The translations under genes and the position numbers were made by a program. Below, piece after piece: positions 55,087 to 64,000 of a stretch of DNA of 64,000 nucleotides. The stretch's first letter is position 1, and the number at the start of each line of letters is the position of its first letter. Source of the DNA: Aestuariivivens sediminicola (GTDB lineage Bacteria; Bacteroidota; Bacteroidia; Flavobacteriales; Flavobacteriaceae); contig NZ_JAKMCM010000005.1 in NCBI RefSeq assembly GCF_022662015.1, forward strand, positions 186,001 to 250,000, in the 5' to 3' direction. Under the pieces are notes generated by a model. It had not been told where the DNA came from and searched no databases. It was given only the letters and a program-made list of their open reading frames with translations.

Positions 55087-56091
55087 ATGATGGAAGATAC
55101 AGGTACAATTGATATTAAGGCGATTAACGAGAAAATTGAAAAGGAAAGTGCTTTCGTGGATTTACTCACCTTAGAAATGAACAAGGTTATAGTGGGTCAG
55201 AAGCATATGGTAGAACGTCTGCTAATTGGTTTATTGGGACAGGGACATATCTTGTTGGAAGGGGTCCCTGGTTTGGCAAAGACTTTGGCCATAAATACTT
55301 TGGCTCAGGCCGTTGATGGTAGTTTTAGCAGGATACAGTTTACTCCGGATTTACTCCCTGCCGATGTGACTGGTACACTGATTTACAACATCAAGGCTAA
55401 TGATTTCTCCATAAAAAAAGGACCCATTTTTGCGAATTTTGTTTTGGCAGATGAGATAAACAGGGCACCCGCGAAGGTACAATCGGCCTTATTGGAAGCC
55501 ATGCAGGAGAAGCAAGTCACCATTGGTGATGAAACATTTGTTTTGGATAAACCCTTTTTAGTAATGGCCACTCAAAACCCTGTTGAGCAGGAGGGAACCT
55601 ATCCGTTACCAGAAGCCCAGGTAGATCGTTTTATGTTGAAAACGGTCATCGATTATCCTAAATTAGACGAAGAACAACTCATAATCAGGGCCAATCTGAA
55701 GGGCGCCTGGGATAAAGTAAACCCGGTGGTATCCCTAAAACAGATTTTGAATGCTCAAAATGTGGTCAGAGAGGTCTACATGGATGAAAAAATTGAAAAA
55801 TACATTCTGGATATTATATTCGCCACCAGATATCCGGAGAAATATAAACTTGCCGATTTAAAACCGCTAATTTCATTTGGAGCATCACCGCGGGGAAGTA
55901 TTAATTTGGCTACTGCTGCTAAATGTTATGCCTTTATTAAACGTCGGGGTTATGTTATACCAGAAGATGTTCGGGCTGTGGTCCACGATGTGTTACGACA
56001 CAGAATTGGGATTACTTACGAAGCAGAAGCTGAAAATGTAACTTCAGAAGACATCATTAATAAAATCGTAAACGAAATAGAGGTACCTTAA
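55087..56091 (+). CDS. MoxR-family AAA+ ATPase
   Basis: A 334-residue AAA+ protein: Walker A EGVPGLAKT (residues 58-66, Lys65), Walker B VLADEINRAPAKVQSALLEAM, sensor 1 MATQNPVEQEGTYPLPEAQ and the sensor 2 region SPRGSINL. MoxR proteins act as chaperones that activate VWA-domain partners, which here are encoded directly downstream. First gene of the Bat operon. Confidence 0.95.
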   Translation: MMEDTGTIDIKAINEKIEKESAFVDLLTLEMNKVIVGQKHMVERLLIGLLGQGHILLEGVPGLAKTLAINTLAQAVDGSFSRIQFTPDLLPADVTGTLIYNIKANDFSIKKGPIFANFVLADEINRAPAKVQSALLEAMQEKQVTIGDETFVLDKPFLVMATQNPVEQEGTYPLPEAQVDRFMLKTVIDYPKLDEEQLIIRANLKGAWDKVNPVVSLKQILNAQNVVREVYMDEKIEKYILDIIFATRYPEKYKLADLKPLISFGASPRGSINLATAAKCYAFIKRRGYVIPEDVRAVVHDVLRHRIGITYEAEAENVTSEDIINKIVNEIEVP

Positions 56092-56095
56092 TAGT

Positions 56096-56160
56096 TTCAG
56101 GTTCCAAGATTCAAGTTCAGAGTTAATAAACCCTGAACCTTAAACCTTAAACCTTGAACA
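56096..56160. repeat. Degenerate TTCAAG/AACCTT simple repeat
   Basis: The 75-base gap between the moxR and DUF58 genes consists largely of short repeats: TTCAGGTTCCAAGATTCAAG, then CTGAACC, TTAAACC, TTAAACC, TTGAAC. Such slipped-strand sequence is unlike its surroundings and may vary in length between strains. It does not interrupt either gene. Confidence 0.7.
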
Positions 56161-56166
56161 ATTATA

Positions 56167-57033
56167 ATGGACACTAAGGAATTACTAAAGAAAGTACGAA
56201 AAATTGAGATTAAGACAAGACGCTTGTCCGATCACATCTTTGGAGGTGAGTACCACTCTACCTTTAAGGGTCGGGGTATGACCTTTAGTGAAGTAAGACA
56301 ATATTACTATGGTGATGATGTAAGAAATATAGATTGGAATGTTACCGCACGTTATAATGAACCTTTTGTAAAAGTATTTGAGGAAGAACGCGAACTTACT
56401 ATGATGCTCATGGTTGATGTATCGGGTTCGGAGTTATTTGGAACGACGGAGCAGTTTAAGAATGAGGTGGTAACTGAAATTGCAGCAACCCTGGCTTTTT
56501 CGGCTACTCAGAACAACGATAAAATTGGTCTTATCCTGTTTTCTGACCATGTGGAACTATATATTCCTCCTAAGAAAGGCCGATCACATGTTTTACGAAT
56601 CATTCGTGAACTGATAGAATTTCAGCCTGATAGCAAAAAGACCAATTTGGCCGAAGCGCTTAAGTTTCTGAGCAATGTCATGAAGAAAAAGGCTATCGTT
56701 TTTATATTGTCCGATTTTATTGTTGATGACTATGAGCACACTATGAAAATTGTATCTGGCAAACATGATGTAACTGGAATTCGCGTCTATGATAGAAGAG
56801 AAGAATCGGTGCCAAATTTGGGGGTCGTTCAAATGGAGGATGAAGAGACAGGTGAACTTATGCTGGTAAATACAGCTTCGAAAAAAGTTAGACGTAATTA
56901 CGAAAAGTTTCATAGGGAAAAAGTCAGTTATTTTAAGGACTGTTTTTCACGTTCGGGAGCAGGGACAATTGATTGCAGGGTAGATGAAAGCTACGTGAAA
57001 AAACTGTTGGGCTATTTTAAGCAAAGAGGATAA
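56167..57033 (+). CDS. DUF58 (VWA-like) protein of the Bat operon
   Basis: A 288-residue DUF58 protein: GRGMTFSEVRQYYYGDDVRNIDWNVTAR (residues 36-63) is the family hallmark, and MLMVDVSGSELFG keeps a DxSxS MIDAS-type metal site. Predicted partner of the MoxR ATPase. No membrane segment, so cytoplasmic. The next gene starts 9 bases after its stop. Confidence 0.93.
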   Translation: MDTKELLKKVRKIEIKTRRLSDHIFGGEYHSTFKGRGMTFSEVRQYYYGDDVRNIDWNVTARYNEPFVKVFEEERELTMMLMVDVSGSELFGTTEQFKNEVVTEIAATLAFSATQNNDKIGLILFSDHVELYIPPKKGRSHVLRIIRELIEFQPDSKKTNLAEALKFLSNVMKKKAIVFILSDFIVDDYEHTMKIVSGKHDVTGIRVYDRREESVPNLGVVQMEDEETGELMLVNTASKKVRRNYEKFHREKVSYFKDCFSRSGAGTIDCRVDESYVKKLLGYFKQRG

Positions 57034-57042
57034 GAAAGACTT

Positions 57043-58704
57043 ATGAGGTACGATTTTAAAATGATAAGTGTAAACATTTCAGATCTGGGTCTCCGCCTAA
57101 AGCGGTCTTTTTCCATAGGCCTGTTGTTGTGCTCTTTTTTTTCATTTTCTCAGGTTACTTCTTCCGTAGATACCACTCTGATAAAAATAGGAGAACAAAT
57201 CACTTATAAAATACAGGTTGAGACCGATACGACCAATCTTGTTGTTTTTTCAGAGGGACAAACGTTTTCGCCCCTTGAAATGATTGCTTCTCTTGATATT
57301 GACACGACTAAAAGTGAAGACCGATATCAGCTCATTAAAACTTATGGCTTAACGCAATTCGATTCGGGCGTATATACGATTCCAAGACAAAAAGTATTAA
57401 TCGGGGATCAAACGTTTTTAACGGATTCCGTCAGGGTTGAAGTTAAAAATGTGGCTGTCGACACCACGAAACAGGGGCTTTATGATATTAAACCTATTGT
57501 TGAGGTTCAGAAAAAGTCAGGTGATTGGTGGAAATACCTGCTGCTGACGCTCTTTATAATTGGATTGGTTGGATTTTTAATGTATTGGTTTATTTGGAGA
57601 CAGAAGCCATTAACGGAAGAAGAGAAAATCGCGCTACTTCCACCCTACGACAGGGCCAAATTAGCCTTAAAGCAACTGGATGAAAGCCATTACCTGGAAC
57701 AGTCTGAGCTTAAGGCTTATTATTCTGAATTAACCCTGATTATTCGAAAATATCTCGATGAAAAGGTATATGATCATTCTTTGGAAAGCACAACGGATGA
57801 ATTGATAGCAAGGTTAAACTTACTTAAAGAGGGCAACCAGATAGAATTAAGTCAGGAGACCATTAAAAATATTGAGAACATTTTAAAGCGAGCTGATTTA
57901 GTGAAGTTTGCGAGATCTGCTCCAGATACAGCTTTGGCCGAATTGGATCGTAAAACCATTGACGCTGAAATAGATCATGTTCGGGAAGTATTGCCGGAAC
58001 CCACTGAGGAAGAAAAGTTGATGGATGAAAAATATCGGGAAGCACTGGCAAAAAAGAAAAAACGACGCAAAATAATAACTACGACGGTAATTAGTGTTTT
58101 ACTATTGATAATGACTTTTGCAGGTTTTTCGATAAAATATGGATTCAATTATGTGGTGGATACCCTCATGGGTCATGACAGTAAGGAATTGTTGGAAGGG
58201 AACTGGGTGAGCAGTCAATACGGATTTCCTCCTGTGACCATTTCAACTCCCAAGGTCTTAAAACGGATGGAGCTGCCGGTCCCGGAGGACAACAATGCAT
58301 CATTGAATATGACCTCTTTTAGTTATGGGGCCTTAAAGGATGACTTCAGTATTACCGTGAATACCACCTTCTTTAATCAGGTTCCGGAAGGAGGCATCAA
58401 CATTGAAAAAATAATTGAGGAAAGTTTAAACGGCCTCGAGGATCAAGGTGCTAAGGATATTGTGACACTAAATGAGAAGTTTACCACTCCAAATGGAGCG
58501 GAGGGGGTTAAAACCTATGGAACACTGAGATTTGATGTTTCCAACACAGGCCGCTCTGTTGAAGTAAATTACATCATGCTGCATTTTACATCCGAAAACG
58601 TATTGCAGCAAATGATGTTGTCCTATCCGACAAACGATACTTACGCCGAAAAGATAATCGATCGGATTTTGAATTCAGTTGAACTAAAACCCGCGTCTGA
58701 ATAA
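57043..58704 (+). CDS. Bat-operon membrane protein between DUF58 and BatA
   Basis: A 553-residue protein: signal peptide (about 15-36, SFSQ), extracytoplasmic beta domain (about 37-160), transmembrane helix (about 163-187, LLLTLFIIGLVGFLMYWFIW), a cytoplasmic helical part with acidic/lysine runs (about 188-345), a second transmembrane helix (about 346-366) and a C-terminal extracytoplasmic domain. The order of segments fits the unnamed protein found at this place in Bacteroidota Bat operons. Function unknown. Its stop overlaps the batA start (TAATG). Confidence 0.8.
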   Translation: MRYDFKMISVNISDLGLRLKRSFSIGLLLCSFFSFSQVTSSVDTTLIKIGEQITYKIQVETDTTNLVVFSEGQTFSPLEMIASLDIDTTKSEDRYQLIKTYGLTQFDSGVYTIPRQKVLIGDQTFLTDSVRVEVKNVAVDTTKQGLYDIKPIVEVQKKSGDWWKYLLLTLFIIGLVGFLMYWFIWRQKPLTEEEKIALLPPYDRAKLALKQLDESHYLEQSELKAYYSELTLIIRKYLDEKVYDHSLESTTDELIARLNLLKEGNQIELSQETIKNIENILKRADLVKFARSAPDTALAELDRKTIDAEIDHVREVLPEPTEEEKLMDEKYREALAKKKKRRKIITTTVISVLLLIMTFAGFSIKYGFNYVVDTLMGHDSKELLEGNWVSSQYGFPPVTISTPKVLKRMELPVPEDNNASLNMTSFSYGALKDDFSITVNTTFFNQVPEGGINIEKIIEESLNGLEDQGAKDIVTLNEKFTTPNGAEGVKTYGTLRFDVSNTGRSVEVNYIMLHFTSENVLQQMMLSYPTNDTYAEKIIDRILNSVELKPASE

Positions 58705-59708
58705 TGTTAGAGCATATTGAGTTTGTTAATAAGGAGTTCTTTTGGTTGTTGCTCGTGCTGCCAATCGTTATTCTATGGTATATCATAAAACGTCATAAAC
58801 AGACCTCTGAGCTTAAAATATCAAGCCTAAAAGGGTTTAAGGTAACCAACTCATGGTTACCAAAAATGAAGCACGGGTTATTTATGTTAAGGCTTTTGGC
58901 TTTGGTTCTTTTAATCACGGCATTGGCAAGACCTCAAACGGTTGATGTTTCAACCAAGACAAAAACAACACGCGGAATAGATATCGTTATGGCTATTGAT
59001 GTATCGGGAAGTATGTTAGCTAAAGATTTATCGCCAAACCGATTGGAGGCCTTAAAAAAAGTTGCGGCCAACTTTATTAAGAACAGGCCAAATGACAGAA
59101 TCGGTTTGGTCGAATATGCCGGCGAGAGTTACACAAAAACACCGATTACAAGTGATAAGGCCATTGTACTTAGGTCTTTGAGTAGTATTAAATACAATAA
59201 TGTTATAGAAGATGGGACCGCTATTGGCATGGGCTTGGCCACTGCAGTTAACAGGCTCAAGGACAGTAAAGCAAAAAGCAAAGTTATCATTTTACTTACC
59301 GATGGTGTGAATAACTCGGGTTTCATAGATCCGAGAATAGCAAGTGAGCTGGCGGTTGAATACGGAATTAAGACCTATACTATCGGGCTTGGAACCAATG
59401 GAATGGCACTTTCGCCTGTGGCACGACTTCCCAACGGCGACTTTCAATACAGAAGAATTCAGGTCGAGATAGATGAGGACCTGCTAAAAGAAATAGCATC
59501 GGTTACGGGCGGAAGGTATTTTCGGGCGACAAACAACAGGAAATTAGAAGCGATTTATGATGAGATTAATAAACTTGAAAAAACAGAGATAGAGGAATTC
59601 AAGTTTTACAATTACGAAGAAAAGTTCAGACCACTGGTGCTTATCGCAGGATTATTGTTATTCATGGAATTGGTACTGCGCTATACGGTGTTCAGAACCT
59701 TCGTTTAG
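58704..59708 (+). CDS. batA: BatA, VWA-domain membrane protein
   Basis: A 334-residue protein with N-terminal (about 8-22 and 54-73) and C-terminal (about 308-330) membrane helices around a VWA domain. The MIDAS motif DVSGSMLAKD (about residue 96-105) with the later Thr (TPITSDK) and Asp (LLTDGVNNSG) is intact. The loop faces the cytoplasm or periplasm and probably binds MoxR or another Bat protein. In Bacteroides the operon was linked to oxygen tolerance, although the mechanism is unresolved. Confidence 0.92.
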   Translation: MLEHIEFVNKEFFWLLLVLPIVILWYIIKRHKQTSELKISSLKGFKVTNSWLPKMKHGLFMLRLLALVLLITALARPQTVDVSTKTKTTRGIDIVMAIDVSGSMLAKDLSPNRLEALKKVAANFIKNRPNDRIGLVEYAGESYTKTPITSDKAIVLRSLSSIKYNNVIEDGTAIGMGLATAVNRLKDSKAKSKVIILLTDGVNNSGFIDPRIASELAVEYGIKTYTIGLGTNGMALSPVARLPNGDFQYRRIQVEIDEDLLKEIASVTGGRYFRATNNRKLEAIYDEINKLEKTEIEEFKFYNYEEKFRPLVLIAGLLLFMELVLRYTVFRTFV

Positions 59709-59756
59709 TGAGAATATAGTTGAGGAAATAGGGATAAATGTTGGAATTATAAGAAC

Positions 59757-60791
59757 ATGCAATTAGAAGAAAAAATATGGTTTTGGATTTTGGGGGTAAT
59801 TCCTGTATTGGTCCTGTTCTTTTTAGTTTTACAAATTTGGCGGCATAAAGCCCAAAAGAGATTTGCCGATAGGAACCTGATCAAAAGATTAAGCCCTAAT
59901 AAGTCACTTTTTAAATCAGTTTTAAAATTAGCCATGCTTTGTATGGTTTTTGCCTGCCTGTCTATCGCCTTGGTCAACCCCAAGGTCGGGACGAAACTTG
60001 AAACTGTAAAACGCGAAGGTGTAGATATTGTTTTTGCGGTTGATGTGTCAAAAAGTATGTTGGCCGAGGACATAGCGCCTAACCGACTGGAGAAAGCCAA
60101 GCAATTAGTAACACAGATCATTAATAATCTTGCCAGTGACCGCATTGGAATCATAGCCTATGCCGGTAAGGCCTTTCCTCAGTTACCCATTACCACAGAT
60201 TACGCTGCTGCAAAGATGTTTTTGCAGAATATGAATACCGACATGTTATCATCACAGGGGACAGCAATAAATGAGGCCATTAATCTGGCAAAGACCTATT
60301 ATGATGATGAAGAACAGACCAATCGTGTTTTAATCATAATTTCCGATGGTGAGGATCATAGCGATGAAGCGGCCTCAGTTGCAGAGGAGGCCTATGACGA
60401 AGGGATTCGCATTTTCACAATTGGCGTTGGAGACCTTAAGGGCGGGCCGATTCCGGAGAAAAAAAATGGTGTGGTGGTAAATTATAAAAAGAATAGTGAA
60501 GGCGAAACAGTAATAACAAAATTAAATGAAGAGACCCTGCAAAATATTGCCAATGAAGCCAATGGGGCCTATATTAATGGTAAAAGTACCGATGATGTTG
60601 TTGAGACCATTAGAGAGATATTGAATACTATGGATAAAACAGAGTTCGAAGCGAAACAGTTTTCCGATTTTAAAGCGCAGTTTCAATGGTTTCTGGGATT
60701 TGCGATTTTCTTTTTGGTATTGGATATATTTCTTTTGGAACGAAAGACAGCGTGGTTAAAAAAGTTGAATTTATTTAATGAAAACCTTTAG
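59757..60791 (+). CDS. batB: BatB, VWA-domain membrane protein
   Basis: A 344-residue paralogue of BatA: membrane helices near residues 8-26, 60-78 and 308-326, VWA domain with MIDAS DVSKSMLAED (Asp near 98) and IIISDGEDHSDEA. The longer C-terminal part of the VWA domain (NEETLQNIANEANGAYINGK) is typical of BatB. 48 bases downstream of batA. Confidence 0.92.
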   Translation: MQLEEKIWFWILGVIPVLVLFFLVLQIWRHKAQKRFADRNLIKRLSPNKSLFKSVLKLAMLCMVFACLSIALVNPKVGTKLETVKREGVDIVFAVDVSKSMLAEDIAPNRLEKAKQLVTQIINNLASDRIGIIAYAGKAFPQLPITTDYAAAKMFLQNMNTDMLSSQGTAINEAINLAKTYYDDEEQTNRVLIIISDGEDHSDEAASVAEEAYDEGIRIFTIGVGDLKGGPIPEKKNGVVVNYKKNSEGETVITKLNEETLQNIANEANGAYINGKSTDDVVETIREILNTMDKTEFEAKQFSDFKAQFQWFLGFAIFFLVLDIFLLERKTAWLKKLNLFNENL

Positions 60792-60889
60792 GCCTTTTGA
60801 CATTGAGGGGAATTCTAAATATTTTTTATCAAATTTTTAACTATTAAAAAAACAAGGGTTTTATATATTGCTTATAAGGCTTATTTATT

Positions 60890-61768
60890 ATGAATCGAAT
60901 ACTTATACTTTTTAGACGCATGAAGATGGACTTTTATCTGTGCTTGCTGTTTGGTATGCTCAGCTTAAATGCCCAGGAAAAGAAGGATAAAGCTGAGGAG
61001 TTGGCCTTAAGAAAGGCCAATAACTATGTTTATGAAGGTAACAAGCTGTTTAATGATGATTTTATAGAGGCCGAAATGGCGTACAGAAAAGCCATTTCCG
61101 AACAGCCCTCCTTGGTTGTTGGAAACTATAACTTGGGGAATTCATATTATGAAAAAGGGAACTATGATGAAGCCCTGTTTCGTCAGCAACAGGCCTTAAA
61201 ACACGCTACCTCTAAATTGGATAAACATCGGGCATATCATAATATTGGAAATATTCTAATGCAAAATAAAAAATGCCAGGAAGCGGTTGAAGCCTTCAAA
61301 AATGCCTTAAGGAATGATCCAACAGATGATGAGACCAGATACAATCTTGGCTTAGCCAAAATTTGTGCTGAACAACAGAAAGATCAGCAGGAGGAAAATA
61401 AGGACGACGAAAACAAAGACAAGAAGGAAGATAATAAAGACAATCAACAGGAGGATCAACAGGACAAGAAAGATCAGGAAGGCGACAATAAGGAAGATGA
61501 GAAAGATAAGGAGGGCGACCAGGACAAAAAGGAGGGGGATGAGCAAAAAGACGAAGAGGGTAAGCCTAAGGATGATAAACAGGAACCGGGTAAGGAAGGC
61601 GATAAGGAGAAGCAGGAGCAGCAGCCTAAACCGAAGCCAGGTCAATTGTCGCCTCAACAAGTAAAGAGTTTATTGGAGGCCATGAACAACCAAGAGCAAA
61701 AAGTTCAGGATAAAATTAATGCTGAAAAACAAAAGGGCATAAAGGTAAAAACAGATAAGGATTGGTAG
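60890..61768 (+). CDS. batC: BatC, TPR protein with a highly charged C-terminal region
   Basis: A 292-residue protein: signal peptide (the functional start may be the ATG at 60920 or 60926, MKMDFYLCLLFGM), then three TPR units (about 40-160, GNYNLGNSYYEKGNYDEALF, HNIGNILMQNKKCQEAVEAF). Residues about 165-245 are almost only K, D, E, Q, N and G, a low-complexity acidic/basic stretch. The end, SLLEAMNNQEQKVQDKIN, is conserved in BatC. Located in the periplasm or outer leaflet of the inner membrane. Confidence 0.9.
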   Translation: MNRILILFRRMKMDFYLCLLFGMLSLNAQEKKDKAEELALRKANNYVYEGNKLFNDDFIEAEMAYRKAISEQPSLVVGNYNLGNSYYEKGNYDEALFRQQQALKHATSKLDKHRAYHNIGNILMQNKKCQEAVEAFKNALRNDPTDDETRYNLGLAKICAEQQKDQQEENKDDENKDKKEDNKDNQQEDQQDKKDQEGDNKEDEKDKEGDQDKKEGDEQKDEEGKPKDDKQEPGKEGDKEKQEQQPKPKPGQLSPQQVKSLLEAMNNQEQKVQDKINAEKQKGIKVKTDKDW

Positions 61769-61884
61769 AAAAGGATCTATGTTAAAGGAAGGAAATAATG
61801 GTGCTTGCCACATTAATTAAGGCACTCTCTCACGTATGCTAAGCCTATATTAATTAATGTCGGGAATCTATTTTGAAGCGAGAA

Positions 61885-63657
61885 ATGAAATTAAATAAAC
61901 ACATATCTATTGTTGTATTACTCTTCTTAACAAGCTTTGCTTTTTCACAGGTGAAGTTTGAAGCCAAGGTGAGCAAGAAAGAACTTGGGGTAAACGAACG
62001 CCTGCGTGTCGATTTTGAAATGAACCAGGACGGCGACAATTTTAATCCTCCAAGTTTTGAGGGATTTGTGGTGGTTGGAGGCCCCAACCAATCCGTTAGT
62101 AACTCATGGATTAATGGTAAAAGAACCTATAAAAAAACCTATAGTTATTTTTTGGCTCCGAAAAAACGAGGTGCGTTTGTTATAGACCAGGCCTCCATAA
62201 ATATTGAAGGGGAAACCTATAAAACCATTCCTATAAAAATTACAGTAACCGCTGCGGTCGATAAACCAAAGGACCCGAACGATCCCGATTATATTGTTTC
62301 GGAAAACATTCACCTGGTTACGGAAATATCCAAGACAAGTCCCTATCTAAATGAAGCCATAACAGTAATTTACAAACTCTACGTATCACCGAGTATTAGC
62401 CTTTATGATATTGACGTATTGGACAACCCCAAGTTTAATGATTTTTGGAACCAGGAAATTAAGTTAAAGGAACTTAAACTTGAGAACGGTTCTTATAACA
62501 ATGAAGATTATAATTATGTGGTGTATAAAAAGGTTGTTTTGTACCCGCAGAAAACAGGCAAGCTTAATATTGAGCCATTGAGTTTAAATGTTACTGCGGC
62601 AGTGCCAACCAATCGGCGTGATATATTTGGGAGCCGAATCATGACCCGCATCAACAGAACCATTTCAAGCAGTAACCGGGCTATAAATGTAAAACCATTA
62701 CCGGAAACCGGAAAGCCCGTTGACTTTACGGGGGCGGTTGGTAAATTTTCATTCAATGTAACCACATCAAAAACCCAATTAGACGCAACAGAATCCTTAC
62801 AGGCAAAGGTTGAAGTTGGTGGTAAAGGGAATCTCAAACTATTTAATCTGCCAAAGATATCATTGCCCAGTTCTTTAGAAGTCTATGAACCGGAACATAC
62901 AGAAAGCGTGAGAACCAATTTAGATGGTATGCAAGGCAGTATTTCGGACACCTATACCATTGTGCCGCAATACAAAGGGAAATATCCAATACCAAGTATT
63001 TCGTTTTCTTATTTCGATTTAGAAACAAAAAGTTATAAACGCTTGTCATCCGCTGAGATTGTCATCGATGTCCTGGATGGTCCTGTGAATGCGGCTGATG
63101 CCAATGACAATATGGTTTCGGGAGGGGTCAAGCAACGTATAGTTTTGAATAATGATCAGTTTAGGTTCATAAAAACGAAAACTGATTTTTCAGTCATACA
63201 AGCGCCACATTTCTTTAAAACAAACCTATTCTGGTCCTTATTGCTACTCCCGTTCCTGGCAATTCCTGTAGCTATGCTCATTCGAAAAAAGAATTTGAAC
63301 AGAGCAGCTGATGTTCATGGAAATAGAATTAGAAAAGCAGATAAGTTGGCTCGAAAATATTTGAGCAAGGCCAAGAGGGAGTTAGGTAAGAAAGAAGCCT
63401 TCTATATCGCTTTAGAGAAAGCATTGCACAATTACTTAAAGGCCAAATTGCATATTGAAACCAGTGAATTCAGCAAGGAACGAATTAAGACCTTATTAAA
63501 GGACAAAGGCGTAGAAGATGAGGTTAATTCTAATTTTATAACCATTCTGGAGAGTTGTGAACTGGCAAGATATACCCCAATAACAAGTGTTACTATGAAA
63601 GAAGATTACGATAAGGCAGCTCGAACAATTGCGCTAATCGATAAACAGGCACGTTAG
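61885..63657 (+). CDS. batD: BatD, oxygen-tolerance protein
   Basis: A 590-residue protein: signal peptide (1-22, FAFSQ), several beta-sandwich domains (about 25-430; GVNERLRVDFEMN, AKVSKKELG), one transmembrane helix (about 440-465) and a cytoplasmic C-terminal helical domain with KADKLARKYLSKAKRELG. I start at the ATG at 61885 (MKLNKH); the open frame reaches back to a TTG four codons upstream. batE follows after 1 base. Confidence 0.92.
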   Translation: MKLNKHISIVVLLFLTSFAFSQVKFEAKVSKKELGVNERLRVDFEMNQDGDNFNPPSFEGFVVVGGPNQSVSNSWINGKRTYKKTYSYFLAPKKRGAFVIDQASINIEGETYKTIPIKITVTAAVDKPKDPNDPDYIVSENIHLVTEISKTSPYLNEAITVIYKLYVSPSISLYDIDVLDNPKFNDFWNQEIKLKELKLENGSYNNEDYNYVVYKKVVLYPQKTGKLNIEPLSLNVTAAVPTNRRDIFGSRIMTRINRTISSSNRAINVKPLPETGKPVDFTGAVGKFSFNVTTSKTQLDATESLQAKVEVGGKGNLKLFNLPKISLPSSLEVYEPEHTESVRTNLDGMQGSISDTYTIVPQYKGKYPIPSISFSYFDLETKSYKRLSSAEIVIDVLDGPVNAADANDNMVSGGVKQRIVLNNDQFRFIKTKTDFSVIQAPHFFKTNLFWSLLLLPFLAIPVAMLIRKKNLNRAADVHGNRIRKADKLARKYLSKAKRELGKKEAFYIALEKALHNYLKAKLHIETSEFSKERIKTLLKDKGVEDEVNSNFITILESCELARYTPITSVTMKEDYDKAARTIALIDKQAR

Positions 63658-63658
63658 G

Positions 63659-64000
63659 ATGAAACGATATTTAAACATAGTAGTGGTTTTGATAGGCTTA
63701 TATGCTTTCGCTCAGAATGAATCCTTATTCGAAGAGGCCAATGCACTCTACAATGAAGGGCAATACGCAGAGGCCATTGATATTTACAATGAGATCTTAA
63801 ACTCAGGGAAGCATTCAACGGAACTCTATTTTAACCTGGGGAATGCACATTATAAATTAAATAATATTGCACCCAGCATTTATTTTTATGAGAAAGCATT
63901 GCAATTGTCCCCCAATGATGAGGATGTCAAGAACAATCTGGCGTTTGCCCAAAACATGACTATCGACGATATTGATATCATTCCGGAAACAGGCTTAGCC
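63659..64000 (+). CDS. batE: BatE, TPR protein (N-terminal part, cut by window edge)
   Basis: 114 codons are present: signal peptide (MKRYLNIVVVLIGLYAFAQ) and two TPR units (SLFEEANALYNEGQYAEAID, LYFNLGNAHYKLNNIAPSIY). BatE usually continues into membrane helices and an SH3-like domain beyond the edge. ATG one base after the batD stop, so translationally coupled. Confidence 0.88.
   Translation, partial: MKRYLNIVVVLIGLYAFAQNESLFEEANALYNEGQYAEAIDIYNEILNSGKHSTELYFNLGNAHYKLNNIAPSIYFYEKALQLSPNDEDVKNNLAFAQNMTIDDIDIIPETGLA

Noticed and set aside
61352-61664. Opposite-strand frames in batC giving very hydrophobic or Arg/Lys-rich proteins of about 100 residues
   Set aside because: They are by-products of the GA-rich low-complexity K/D/E/Q stretch of batC, not genes.

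Overview
The window reads as chromosome of a member of the Bacteroidota, almost certainly a (probably marine) Flavobacteriaceae. The signs are SusC/SusD pairs, type IX secretion (T9SS) C-terminal domains of types A and B, a DUF6090 protein, an IPExxxVDY-family protein, a complete Bat (aerotolerance) operon, moderate-to-low GC, start codons without Shine-Dalgarno sequences, and promoters of the Bacteroidota type (-33 TTG / -7 TAnnTTTG). No tRNA, rRNA, insertion sequence, phage or CRISPR array was seen.

Layout. (1) 1-3063: a truncated exported protein, a DUF6090 membrane protein, and a lone GH43-like beta-propeller lipoprotein, with intergenic DNA carrying inverted repeats. (2) 3133-25973: a large alpha-glucan (starch/maltodextrin) utilisation locus built as two divergent operons. 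The minus-strand operon is susC-susD-susE, then a hairpin, then a T9SS-secreted GH13 amylase and a coupled fibronectin-like lipoprotein. The plus-strand part is a LacI-type regulator followed by a seven-gene operon: SLC45-like sugar transporter, beta-phosphoglucomutase, GH65 maltose phosphorylase, GH13, esterase with a starch-binding-like N-domain, GH13, GH13. The inferred flow is surface hydrolysis and binding, SusC uptake, periplasmic hydrolysis, inner-membrane import, phosphorolysis of maltose to glucose plus beta-glucose-1-phosphate, then glucose-6-phosphate. (3) 25968-34390: an alpha/beta hydrolase and the two AddAB-type DNA repair subunits, separated by an OmpA-family porin with calcium-binding repeats. 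(4) 34514-36023: superoxide dismutase, a 91-bp tandem repeat, and three tandem copies of what look like independently transcribed small RNAs. (5) 36106-54905: housekeeping genes: purF, a PfkB kinase, RNase H, purN, acpP-fabF-rnc, an IPExxxVDY protein plus pyruvate kinase, dinB, CYTH and YciI proteins, a T9SS type B cell-surface protein, an Ntn-hydrolase asparaginase, an ALDH7 dehydrogenase, an AlbA_2 protein and a DUF4382 lipoprotein. (6) 55087-64000: moxR-DUF58-(membrane protein)-batA-batB-batC-batD-batE, running off the right edge.

The most unusual material is regulatory. The two divergent operons of the glucan locus share a 17-nt motif in opposite orientation relative to transcription, so that their predicted mRNA leaders are complementary. 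The transporter operon has a leader made of three consecutive hairpins ending one base before its ATG. A perfect 14-bp palindrome of LacI type lies upstream of susC. The sodA-purF gap holds three tandem small RNA units on the minus strand, each with a promoter-like element, a conserved core and a terminator whose wobble pairing identifies the strand. These rest on sequence reading only; no search or folding program was run.
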